In this document: in pieces, positions 1 through 15,243 of the stretch
Position numbering within the stretch: position 1 is the stretch's first letter
Layout: every line of letters begins with the position of its first letter
Source of the DNA: Begonia masoniana
Taxonomy: Eukaryota > Streptophyta > Magnoliopsida > Cucurbitales > Begoniaceae
Reading direction: 5' to 3'
Length of the DNA stretch: 64,000 nucleotides
NCBI GenBank assembly: GCA_022432975.1
Contig: CM039508.1
Location: 16,790,609 to 16,854,608 of the forward strand
The notes under the pieces: model-generated
What the model saw: only the letters and a program-made list of their open reading frames with translations
Database searches by the model: none
What the model was told of the DNA's origin: nothing
Made by a program: the position numbers and the translations under genes

Positions 1-1263
1 TCAGCTCGATCGGCAGAAATCTCTAGGCGATTCTCCTGCCCGATTCTCCTTCAACCTAGGTAAGCCCTCCCTGTTTTCTTGCGATTTTAGTAGTTAGATA
101 GCTGAGGGAGTACAATGTGAGAAGTTTCGAGGAATGCTGTGATTTAGAGTAGGTTCGGGCTGTGTGACTATGAGAATACCCGAGTTGTGGGGTTTCAAAT
201 TTGGTTTCCCTCAAACTCCTGTAATGATTCTGTGAAGTTTAATAAAAGTTTGATATATGTACTATTATGATTTTAGGTGAGCGAGCTTCGAAAATAGCAT
301 TTAGCCGAGCGACTTCCAGAGAGCCAGGTAAGTAGAGTTTGTCTGTACCTTCGGGCCTACATCACAAAACAGTAGGGTTTATGTATGTTTGTATGTTTAA
401 TTCCAGTTGTCATGCATCATGTTTTGAAAGACTACGAAAATGTATTTTCATGGTAAGTGTGAGCAGGATGATCAGAACAACTGTTAAGGGGGATTAATCC
501 GCCCCTTAACTGAGAACAGAGGATTGAGGTTTTGGGAAAAGTGATCCACCTCCCAATCCTACAGGGGGATCAGACCAGCTAACTGTTAAGGGAACTAATC
601 CGCCCCTTAATTGAGATCAGAGGATGTATGCTTTGGGGGATGACTGATCCACTCTCCCATCGTACAGAGGGATCAACAGAGCACGATTATGTATATAACA
701 GAGAGGAGAAAGTAGAAACAGCATGTCTAGGAGATTTATGTTTCAGTAATTCATTTCATTCATTACTTTACTTGCTTAGCATTAAGCTAATAGATGAGTT
801 TTGTGATGTAGGTGAAGAAGCTACTGAAGGTATGTTTACCGACCAACATGAGGACTAGGCTGGTTGGAGGAGCATTTTCAGGCATCGGTTTGGTCATCTG
901 TTGAGGCGGTTTAATTTATGGCTGCAGGTGTTGAGTTGAGAGTGACTAGTTCAGTATAGATGTTTTTCAAAAATTTTATGACAGTAGTGGTCTCAAAGTT
1001 TGGAATACATTGTAAGAATCTTCTGATATTGGTATTCTTTTGGCTTTTTGAAAAACATTGTTTTTTACTGAATTTTGAGTAATGCAATGGTTAAGTCGTT
1101 TTTGACATGATTTCAGTAGAGTAAGTAAATCCTTTTCTGTATTTGGAGTAGTGTTTTAGAACGAGGAGTTGGTGAGATGTCGTTTGTTCTCTATCGGTAG
1201 ATGATGTCTATCGGTAGATGTTGAGTCATGGTTGAGTTGTCTATCGGAAGATGGAAGTCTATC
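1..1263 (+). mobile_element. Element 0: LTR body (plus strand, start outside window)
   Basis: This stretch has no gene. It matches, in the opposite orientation, the LTR of element 1: the splice-like CCTAGGTAAG context near 55, a CTTCGGGCCTACATCACAAA box near 349, and GTTAAGGG...CCGCCCCTTAA units at 483-520 and 584-620. Near 790-810 it shares the segment around TTTTGTGATGTAGGTG. From 1190 the sequence holds degenerate CTATCGGTAGATG motifs that lead into the array. A 76-codon open frame at 628-858 has no coding character and is ignored. The LTR start lies left of the window. Confidence 0.8.
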
Positions 1264-4024
1264 GGCAGGATGAAGTTGTGTATGAAGTTATGTTGACTTC
1301 ATCGGCAGATGAAGTTATGTTGACTTCATCGGCAGATGAAGTTATGTATGAAGTTATGTGACTTCATCGGCAGATGAAGTTGTGTATGAAGTTATGTTGA
1401 CTTCATCGGCAGATGAAGTTATGTTGACTTCATCGGCAGATGAAGTTGTGTATGAAGTTATGTTGACTTCATCGGCAGATGAAGTTGTGTATGAAGTTAT
1501 GTTGACTTCATCGGCAGATGAAGTTGTGTATGAAGTTATGTTGACTTCATCGGCAGATGAAGTTGTGTATGAAGTTATGTTGACTTCATCGGCAGATGAA
1601 GTTATGTTGACTTCATCGGCAGATGAAGTTGTGTATGAAGTTATGTTGACTTCATCGGCAGATGAAGTTGTGTATGAAGTTATGTTGACTTCATCGGCAG
1701 ATGAAGTTATGTTGACTTCATCGGCAGATGAAGTTGTGTATGAAGTTATGTTGACTTCATCGGCAGATGAAGTTGTGTATGAAGTTATGTTGACTTCATC
1801 GGCAGATGAAGTTGTGTATGAAGTTATGTTGACTTCATCGGCAGATGAAGTTGTGTATGAAGTTATGTTGACTTCATCGGCAGATGAAGTTGTGTATGAA
1901 GTTATGTTGACTTCATCGGCAGATGAAGTTGTGTATGAAGTTATGTTGACTTCATCGGCAGATGAAGTTGTGTATGAAGTTATGTTGACTTCATCGGCAG
2001 ATGAAGTTGTGTATGAAGTTATGTTGACTTCATCGGCAGATGAAGTTGTGTATGAAGTTATGTTGACTTCATCGGCAGATGAAGTTGTGTATGAAGTTAT
2101 GTTGACTTCATCGGCAGATGAAGTTGTGTATGAAGTTATGTTGACTTCATCGGCAGATGAAGTTGTGTATGAAGTTATGTTGACTTCATCGGCAGATGAA
2201 GTTGTGTATGAAGTTATGTTGACTTCATCGGCAGATGAAGTTATGTTGACTTCATCGGCAGATGAAGTTGTGTATGAAGTTATGTTGACTTCATCGGCAG
2301 ATGAAGTTATGTTGACTTCATCGGCAGATGAAGTTGTGTATGAAGTTATGTTGACTTCATCGGCAGATGAAGTTGTGTATGAAGTTATGTTGACTTCATC
2401 GGCAGATGAAGTTGTGTATGAAGTTATGTTGACTTCATCGGCAGATGAAGTTGTGTATGAAGTTATGTTGACTTCATCGGCAGATGAAGTTATGTTGACT
2501 TCATCGGCAGATGAAGTTATGTTGACTTCATCGGCAGATGAAGTTGTGTATGAAGTTATGTTGACTTCATCGGCAGATGAAGTTATGTTGACTTCATCGG
2601 CAGATGAAGTTATGTTGACTTCATCGGCAGATGAAGTTGTGTATGAAGTTATGTTGACTTCATCGGCAGATGAAGTTATGTTGACTTCATCGGCAGATGA
2701 AGTTGTGTATGAAGTTATGTTGACTTCATCGGCAGATGAAGTTGTGTATGAAGTTATGTTGACTTCATCGGCAGATGAAGTTATGTTGACTTCATCGGCA
2801 GATGAAGTTATGTTGACTTCATCGGCAGATGAAGTTATGTTGACTTCATCGGCAGATGAAGTTATGTTGACTTCATCGGCAGATGAAGTTATGTTGACTT
2901 CATCGGCAGATGAAGTTGTGTATGAAGTTATGTTGACTTCATCGGCAGATGAAGTTATGTTGACTTCATCGGCAGATGAAGTTGTGTATGAAGTTATGTT
3001 GACTTCATCGGCAGATGAAGTTATGTTGACTTCATCGGCAGATGAAGTTGTGTATGAAGTTATGTTGACTTCATCGGCAGATGAAGTTATGTTGACTTCA
3101 TCGGCAGATGAAGTTATGTTGACTTCATCGGCAGATGAAGTTGTGTATGAAGTTATGTTGACTTCATCGGCAGATGAAGTTATGTTGACTTCATCGGCAG
3201 ATGAAGTTATGTTGACTTCATCGGCAGATGAAGTTGTGTATGAAGTTATGTTGACTTCATCGGCAGATGAAGTTATGTTGACTTCATCGGCAGATGAAGT
3301 TGTGTATGAAGTTATGTTGACTTCATCGGCAGATGAAGTTATGTTGACTTCATCGGCAGATGAAGTTATGTTGACTTCATCGGCAGATGAAGTTGTGTAT
3401 GAAGTTATGTTGACTTCATCGGCAGATGAAGTTATGTTGACTTCATCGGCAGATGAAGTTATGTTGACTTCATCGGCAGATGAAGTTATGTTGACTTCAT
3501 CGGCAGATGAAGTTATGTTGACTTCATCGGCAGATGAAGTTATGTTGACTTCATCGGCAGATGAAGTTATGTTGACTTCATCGGCAGATGAAGTTATGTT
3601 GACTTCATCGGCAGATGAAGTTATGTTGACTTCATCGGCAGATGAAGTTATGTTGACTTCATCGGCAGATGAAGTTGTGTATGAAGTTATGTTGACTTCA
3701 TCGGCAGATGAAGTTATGTTGACTTCATCGGCAGATGAAGTTATGTTGACTTCATCGGCAGATGAAGTTATGTTGACTTCATCGGCAGATGAAGTTATGT
3801 TGACTTCATCGGCAGATGAAGTTGTGTATGAAGTTATGTTGACTTCATCGGCAGATGAAGTTGTGTATGAAGTTATGTTGACTTCATCGGCAGATGAAGT
3901 TGTGTATGAAGTTATGTTGACTTCATCGGCAGATGAAGTTGTGTATGAAGTTATGTTGACTTCATCGGCAGATGAAGTTGTGTATGAAGTTATGTTGACT
4001 TCATCGGCAGATGAAGTTATTTGA
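1264..4024. repeat. 27/39-bp hairpin minisatellite in LTR of element 0
   Basis: About 82 tandem units are present. I counted 80 between 1358 and 4024: 38 short (27 bp) and 42 long (39 bp), the long form having a 12-bp insert GTGTATGAAGTT. Every unit contains the perfect palindrome ACTTCATC-GGCA-GATGAAGT (8-bp stem, 4-nt loop). Both unit lengths are multiples of three and lack stops, so both strands stay open for nearly 900 codons. I regard those frames as by-products of the repeat, not genes. Short and long units are interspersed in blocks, as expected from unequal exchange or slippage. Confidence 0.95.
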
Positions 4025-5842
<1,818 letters not shown>

Positions 5843-5847
5843 AACCA
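5843..5847. repeat. Target site duplication of element 1 (left copy)
   Basis: AACCA directly precedes the LTR terminus TGTAACGCCCC. The same five bases follow the other terminus (GGTGTTACA) at 19600-19604. Confidence 0.9.
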
Positions 5848-8800
5848 TGTAACGCCCCGAATTATCTGAACCCGGGTCGCTACTCATTACTTGACCATGA
5901 CTAAGAAATTTTCGGATAAATTTTAAAACTTCATTCGACAGTCAAAATTTGACATTTTCTATACATTCAAACATTTGAAAACTTTGCAGCGGAAAATCAT
6001 TTAAACAACTATGAAGTTAGACGAACTGTAGAATATACTGTTGGGGTGATTAACGGAAGTGTTGAAGTCATCTGCCGACGACAAGGTCAACGAAAGAAGC
6101 AGAAATAGAAAACCGAAGACTTCATCAGTGACAAAACGACAAATCACCTATTTCCTTTTCCGGTGACGTCAGCCGGAAGACAAATGCTTTCCTCTTCCGA
6201 TGACGTCAGCCGGAAGACAAATGCTTTCCTCTTCCGATGACGTCAGCCGGAAGACAAATGCTTTCCTCTTCCGATGACGTCAGCCGGAAGACAAATGCTT
6301 TCCTCTTCCGATGACGTCAGCCGGAAGACATACTCACCCGACTTCCATTACACTTCTTCTGCCGATGACGTCAGCCGGAAGACAAATGCTTTCCTCTTCC
6401 GATGACGTCAGCCGGAAGACATACTCACCCGACTTCCCTTACACTTCTTCTGCCGATGACGTCAGCCGGAAGACAAATGCTTTCCTCTTCCGATGACGTC
6501 AGCCGGAAGACAAATGCTTTCCTCTTCCGATGACGTCAGCCGGAAGACATACTCACCCGACTTCCATTACACTTCTTCTGCCGATGACGTCAGCCGGAAG
6601 ACAAATGCTTTCCTCTTCCGATGACGTCAGCCGGAAGACATACTCACCCGACTTCCATTACACTTCTTCTGCCGATGACGTCAGCCGGAAGACATACTCA
6701 CCCGACTTCCATTACACTTCTTCTGCCGATGACGTCAGCCGGAAGACAAATGCTTTCCTCTTCCGATGACGTCAGCCGGAAGACAAATGCTTTCCTCTTC
6801 CGATGACGTCAGCCGGAAGACAAATGCTTTCCTCTTCCGATGACGTCAGCCGGAAGACAAATGCTTTCCTCTTCCGATGACGTCAGCCGGAAGACATACT
6901 CACCCGACTTCCATTACACTTCTTCTGCCGATGACGTCAGCCGGAAGACAAATGCTTTCCTCTTCCGATGACGTCAGCCGGAAGACAAATGCTTTACTCT
7001 TCCGATGACGTCAGCCGGAAGACATACTCACCCGACTTCCATTACACTTCTTCTGCCGATGACGTCAGCCGGAAGACAAATGCTTTCCTCTTCCGATGAC
7101 GTCAGCCGGAAGACATACTCACCCGACTTCCATTACACTTCTTCTGCCGATGACGTCAGCCGGAAGACAAATGCTTTACTCTTCCGATGACGTCAGCCGG
7201 AAGACAAATGCTTTCCTCTTCCGATGACGTCAGCCGGAAGACATACTCACCCGACTTCCATTACACTTCTTCTGCCGATGACGTCAGCCGGAAGACATAC
7301 TCACCCGACTTCCATTACACTTCTTCTGCCGATGACGTCAGCCGGAAGACAAATGCTTTCCTCTTCCGATGACGTCAGCCGGAAGACATACTCACCCGAC
7401 TTCCATTACACTTCTTCTGCCGATGACGTCAGCCGGAAGACATACTCACCCGACTTCCATTACACTTCTTCTGCCGATGACGTCAGCCGGAAGACATACT
7501 CACCCGACTTCCATTACACTTCTTCTGCCGATGACGTCAGCCGGAAGACAAATGCTTTACTCTTCCGATGACGTCAGCCGGAAGACAAATGCTTTCCTCT
7601 TCCGATGACGTCAGCCGGAAGACATACTCACCCGACTTCCATTACACTTCTTCTGCCGATGACGTCAGCCGGAAGACAAATGCTTTCCTCTTCCGATGAC
7701 GTCAGCCGGAAGACAAATGCTTTCCTCTTCCGATGACGTCAGCCGGAAGACAAATGCTTTCCTCTTCCGATGACGTCAGCCGGAAGACATACTCACCCGA
7801 CTTCCATTACACTTCTTCTGCCGATGACGTCAGCCGGAAGACAAATGCTTTCCTCTTCCGATGACGTCAGCCGGAAGACAAATGCTTTCCTCTTCCGATG
7901 ACGTCAGCCGGAAGACAAATGCTTTCCTCTTCCGATGACGTCAGCCGGAAGACAAATGCTTTCCTCTTCCGATGACGTCAGCCGGAAGACATACTCACCC
8001 GACTTCCATTACACTTCTTCTGCCGATGACGTCAGCCGGAAGACATACTCACCCGACTTCCATTACACTTCTTCTGCCGATGACGTCAGCCGGAAGACAA
8101 ATGCTTTCCTCTTCCGATGACGTCAGCCGGAAGACATACTCACCCGACTTCCATTACACTTCTTCTGCCGATGACGTCAGCCGGAAGACATACTCACCCG
8201 ACTTCCATTACACTTCTTCTGCCGATGACGTCAGCCGGAAGACAAATGCTTTACTCTTCCGATGACGTCAGCCGGAAGACAAATGCTTTCCTCTTCCGAT
8301 GACGTCAGCCGGAAGACATACTCACCCGACTTCCATTACACTTCTTCTGCCGATGACGTCAGCCGGAAGACAAATGCTTTACTCTTCCGATGACGTCAGC
8401 CGGAAGACAAATGCTTTCCTCTTCCGATGACGTCAGCCGGAAGACAAATGCTTTCCTCTACACATATCCACTGATACAAAATTATTCAATTCCCACCAAT
8501 GGACTAAACAACCTGTCTATAACCCGAGAAAGATTCGACTATCTAACAGACTTAAAACATTTTACCAAAAATCCATTCATAACACTCCAAGTCATTGTAT
8601 TGATCAAAATCAGTAAGAACATGAAAATCAGAAATTCTCGAAAACGAAGTCAAGCAGCTGTAATCTCCTTTACTAAAACTCCATATACTCAATTTAAATC
8701 ATTATCCACTAAACCTCTACATCTGTAAACAACATGCTAAACCGCCCCATCAGTTACCATGTCGAGGCCTGAATGCACTCCTCCAACGTCCACTATTCCT

Positions 8801-8978
8801 CAACATGATCAGGAGACACACCTGCTAACACTTCTTCACCTACATCACAAAACTCATCTATTAGCCTAATGCTAAGTAAGTAAGCAGTATATGAATGAAA
8901 TAAAATGCTGAGCTTAAACTCCTAAATATGCAGTTTCTATTTTCTCCTCTCAGTGGCATACATATTCGTTCATATCAT
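5848..8978 (-). mobile_element. Element 1: 3' LTR (truncated, array-expanded)
   Basis: It starts with TGTAACGCCCCGAATTATC, as in the 5' LTR at 17270, and contains the shared TTTGCAGCGGAAAATC box near 5984. After the TGACGTCA array it rejoins the 5' LTR sequence at CTCTACACATATCC. It lacks about 45 bp that the other LTR has between array and join, with CCTCT at both breakpoints. It runs on into the 96-bp array and then straight into integrase, so the LTR part corresponding to about 18910-19599 is missing. Confidence 0.85.
6166..8455. repeat. 53-copy TGACGTCA minisatellite (37/54-bp units)
   Basis: I counted 53 copies of TGACGTCAGCCGGAAGAC. Each is followed by one of two tails: a short one (AAATGCTTTCCTCTTCCGA, 37-bp unit) or a longer one (ATACTCACCCGACTTCC onward, 54-bp unit). 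A CTTTAC variant of the short tail recurs. TGACGTCA is a perfect 8-bp palindrome and matches the core bound by bZIP/TGA-class factors in plants. The partner LTR has only 11 copies. The small open frames in this array are not genes. Confidence 0.95.
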
Positions 8979-11043
8979 GATCAGATCCCATGGTTCCCTT
9001 GGGAGTGGGATCAATTCTCCCAATGTCTACATCCTCATACTCAATTAAGGGGCGGATGAATTCCCTTAACAGCTGATCTGATCCCATGGTTCCCTTGGGA
9101 GTGGGATCAATTCTCCCAATGTCTACATCCTCATACTCAATTAAGGGGCGGATGAATTCCCTTAACAGCTGATCTGATCCCATGGTTCCCTTGGGAGTGG
9201 GATCAATTCTCCCAATGTCTACATCCTCATACTCAATTAAGGGGCGGATGAATTCCCTTAACAGCTGATCTGATCCCATGGTTCCCTTGGGAGTGGGATC
9301 AATTCTCCCAATGTCTACATCCTCATACTCAATTAAGGGGCGGATGAATTCCCTTAACAGCTGATCTGATCCCATGGTTCCCTTGGGAGTGGGATCAATT
9401 CTCCCAATGTCTACATCCTCATACTCAATTAAGGGGCGGATGAATTCCCTTAACAGCTGATCTGATCCCATGGTTCCCTTGGGAGTGGGATCAATTCTCC
9501 CAATGTCTACATCCTCATACTCAATTAAGGGGCGGATGAATTCCCTTAACAGCTGATCTGATCCCATGGTTCCCTTGGGAGTGGGATCAATTCTCCCAAT
9601 GTCTACATCCTCATACTCAATTAAGGGGCGGATGAATTCCCTTAACAGCTGATCTGATCCCATGGTTCCCTTGGGAGTGGGATCAATTCTCCCAATGTCT
9701 ACATCCTCATACTCAATTAAGGGGCGGATGAATTCCCTTAACAGCTGATCTGATCCCATGGTTCCCTTGGGAGTGGGATCAATTCTCCCAATGTCTACAT
9801 CCTCATACTCAATTAAGGGGCGGATGAATTCCCTTAACAGCTGATCTGATCCCATGGTTCCCTTGGGAGTGGGATCAATTCTCCCAATGTCTACATCCTC
9901 ATACTCAATTAAGGGGCGGATGAATTCCCTTAACAGCTGATCTGATCCCATGGTTCCCTTGGGAGTGGGATCAATTCTCCCAATGTCTACATCCTCATAC
10001 TCAATTAAGGGGCGGATGAATTCCCTTAACAGCTGATCTGATCCCATGGTTCCCTTGGGAGTGGGATCAATTCTCCCAATGTCTACATCCTCATACTCAA
10101 TTAAGGGGCGGATGAATTCCCTTAACAGCTGATCTGATCCCATGGTTCCCTTGGGAGTGGGATCAATTCTCCCAATGTCTACATCCTCATACTCAATTAA
10201 GGGGCGGATGAATTCCCTTAACAGCTGATCTGATCCCATGGTTCCCTTGGGAGTGGGATCAATTCTCCCAATGTCTACATCCTCATACTCAATTAAGGGG
10301 CGGATGAATTCCCTTAACAGCTGATCTGATCCCATGGTTCCCTTGGGAGTGGGATCAATTCTCCCAATGTCTACATCCTCATACTCAATTAAGGGGCGGA
10401 TGAATTCCCTTAACAGCTGATCTGATCCCATGGTTCCCTTGGGAGTGGGATCAATTCTCCCAATGTCTACATCCTCATACTCAATTAAGGGGCGGATGAA
10501 TTCCCTTAACAGCTGATCTGATCCCATGGTTCCCTTGGGAGTGGGATCAATTCTCCCAATGTCTACATCCTCATACTCAATTAAGGGGCGGATGAATTCC
10601 CTTAACAGCTGATCTGATCCCATGGTTCCCTTGGGAGTGGGATCAATTTCAATGTTCTGTTGTTCCACAATCTGAGATGGATCCCTTAAGCACTTCTTAA
10701 GCATAGAAATATGGAACACATTGTGGATTCCTTCCATAGAGTCTGGCAATTGCAGTTCATATGCTGATTTCCCAATCCTCCTCAAGATTGAGAAAGGTCC
10801 AACATATCTTGGGTTAAGCTTCCCTCTCTTCCCAAATCTTACAACTCCTTTGAATGGTGATACCTTAAGAAAAACCTCACTACCAACTTCAAACTCTAAC
10901 TCTCTGCGTCTTCTGTCAGCATAACTTTTCTGTCGACTTTGAGCTGTTAAGATCCTCTGACGGATGAGAGCAACCTTCTCAACAGTTTGCTGCACAACAT
11001 CAGGACCAAGTAACTGTGCTTCACCAACTTCATCCCAGTACAA
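8950..11043 (-). pseudogene. Element 1 integrase C-terminal part fused to LTR repeats
   Basis: Residues 1-132 are the C-terminal part of a gypsy integrase, including the GPF/Y-type segment (NPRYVGPFSILRRIG) and the following VFHISMLKKCLRDPSQIVEQ. Element 2 continues at this point into a chromodomain-like tail. Here the frame enters the 96-bp LTR array instead, adds 17 copies of a 32-residue unit plus part of another, and ends in HDMNEYVCH. The join lies in the shared string GAGTGGGATCAATT, so it looks like a deletion between pol and LTR at microhomology. The frame is 1 nt out of register with the upstream integrase (one A missing near 11043). A functional product is unlikely. Confidence 0.85.
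8979..10648 (-). repeat. 96-bp tandem array (17 full units plus partial)
   Basis: Seventeen apparently identical 96-bp units plus a partial one. Each contains TTAAGGG...CCCTTAA (inverted repeat around CGCCCC-type sequence) and a CCCTTGGGAGTGGGATCA segment. The same unit occurs in about two copies in the 5' LTR (18733-18912), and related units lie in the LTRs of elements 0 and 2. The unit is stop-free on the minus strand, encoding 32 residues per copy, and is fused in frame to integrase. Perfect identity means very recent expansion or an assembly artefact. Confidence 0.93.
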
Positions 11044-13105
11044 GGTGATCTACATTTTCGTCCATATAATGCTTCATACGGTGCCATTCCTATTGTTGCC
11101 TGAAAACTGTTGTTATAAGAAAATTCCACCAAGGGCAAATACTTGCTCCAAGAACCTTGAAAATCCAAAACACATGCCCGGAGCATATCCTCTAATGTTT
11201 GGATGGTTCTTTCTGATTGTCCATCTGTTTGAGGGTGGAAAGCTGTACTGAAACTAAGCTGAGTCCCCATTGCCTTGTGCAAACTCTTCCAAAACTTAGA
11301 TGTAAATCTAGCATCTCGGTCCGAAACTATGGTGCTTGGAACTCCATGCAATCTAACAACTTCCTGAACATACAACTCAGCAAGTTGATCCATCGAGTAT
11401 GTCGTCTTCATGGGCAGAAAATGGGATGATTTGGTCAAACGGTCAACTATCACCCAAATTGCATCATGTCCTTTAGTTGTCCTAGGTAGTCCCACAACAA
11501 AATCCATGGTTATTTGTTCCCATTTCCATTCAGGAACTGGTAAAGGTTGTAATGTTCCTGAGGGTCTCTGATGCTCGGCTTTAATCTGCTGACAACACAA
11601 ACATGATCCAACATGTTCTGCCACACTTCTTTTCATACCTGGCCACCAGTAATGCTGTTTAAGGTCCTTATACATCTTCGTACTCCCAGGGTGAACTGAG
11701 AATCTAGAAGAATGAGCCTCAGAAAGAATCTCATTCCGAAGTTCCATAATGGCAGGAACAAACCATCTGTTTCTAAACTTAAGAATTCCATCGGAAGAAC
11801 AGTTAAAGTCTAAATTGTCCGCAGAATCCATACTTGACTTGTACTTGCTGCATTCATCATCATTTGACTGAGCTTCCCTTATTTTCTCAAGAATTGTAGG
11901 TCTTAAGGTTATGGCCGAAAGTATAGCTGTTACATTGGATACTGCCTCTAGATTAAACTTTAGGAATTCAGATTCTAAGGCTAATGGTAAGTCAAGTATC
12001 AATGCTGAAACTGATGTTGTCACTCTGCTCAAAGCATCAGCTACTACATTCGCCTTACCGGGATGGTACTTAATCTCAAAGTCATAGTCTTTTACAAATT
12101 CCAACCATCTACGTTGCCTCATGTTTAGTTCCTTCTGTGTGAAAATGTACTTCAGGCTCTTATGGTCGGAAAATATTTCACAAGATTGTCCATACAAATA
12201 ATGTCTCCAAATTTTAAGTGCAAATACCACAGCAGCTAATTCTAAGTCATGTGTAGGGTAATTCTTCTCATGAGTTTTCAACTGTCTAGAAGCATAGGCT
12301 ATTACCTTTCCATCTTGCATCAACACACAACCAAGACCAATCTTGGATGCATCACAGTAAATACTATACTTACCACCTTCAACTGGAAGGGTTAAAATAG
12401 GAGCATTGGTCAGTTTCTGTTTCAAAGTTTGGAAACTAAGTTCACATTCATCGGTCCATGTGTACTTTACATTCTTCCTAGTCAACTTAGTGAGAGGTGT
12501 AGCAATCTTTGAAAATCCTTCAATGAACTTTCTATAGTATCCTGCTAGTCCAAGAAAACTTCTGATATCGGTGGCATTCTTCGGTTGGGGCCATTCCCTA
12601 ACTGCTTGAACCTTAGCTGGATCAACAGATAATCCATTTCCAGAAATGACATGTCCTAAAAAGTGAACTTGGTCCAACCAAAATTCACACTTAGAAAACT
12701 TGGCGTATAATTGGTGCTGTTTCAGTAATCCTAACACTAAGTTTAAGTGTTCTGCATGCTCCTCCTTGGTTTTGGAATAGATTAGAATGTCATCTATAAA
12801 TACAATGACAAACTTGTCCAAATACTCATGAAACACTCTGTTCATAAGGTCCATGAATGCTGCTGGTGCATTTGTCAAACCAAAAGACATAACCAAAAAC
12901 TCATAATGCCCATACCTTGTGCGAAAGGCAGTCTTTGGGATATCTTCAGATTTAACCTTCAACTGATAATAACCTGACCTCAGATCAATCTTAGAGAAAA
13001 CTCTTGCACCATTGAGCTGGTCAAATAAATCATCAATCCTAGGCAGGGGATACTTGTTCTTAACAGTTAACTTATTCAGTTCTCTATAATCGATGCACAT
13101 GCGCA

Positions 13106-13106
<1 letters not shown>
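10947..13106 (-). pseudogene. Element 1 pol: RT, RNase H, integrase core
   Basis: Reverse transcriptase is seen from [14 protein letters not shown] through [13 protein letters not shown] and the catalytic [10 protein letters not shown]. RNase H has [13 protein letters not shown], the [16 protein letters not shown] helix and [11 protein letters not shown]. The integrase zinc domain has HX(n)H then CLCC, followed by the catalytic core with [17 protein letters not shown] and DGQSERTIQ (D, D, E). The frame then breaks at GRKCRSP because one A is missing relative to element 2 (near 11043), continuing in 8950-11043. The upstream part of the same polyprotein is at 15236-16741, separated by an insertion with poly-G. 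In an intact element this protein copies RNA to cDNA and integrates it. Confidence 0.93.

Positions 13107-15235
<2,129 letters not shown>

Positions 15236-15243
<8 letters not shown>

Noticed and set aside
6166..8455. CRISPR array (regular direct repeats with spacers)
   Set aside because: The 'spacers' are only two recurring sequences and the units are a eukaryotic LTR minisatellite. No cas genes, and the genome is a plant's.
10721..11429. Plus-strand ORFs inside pol of element 1 (and similar ones at 15597, 16121, 26685, 29334, 29625)
   Set aside because: Shadows of the minus-strand polyprotein.
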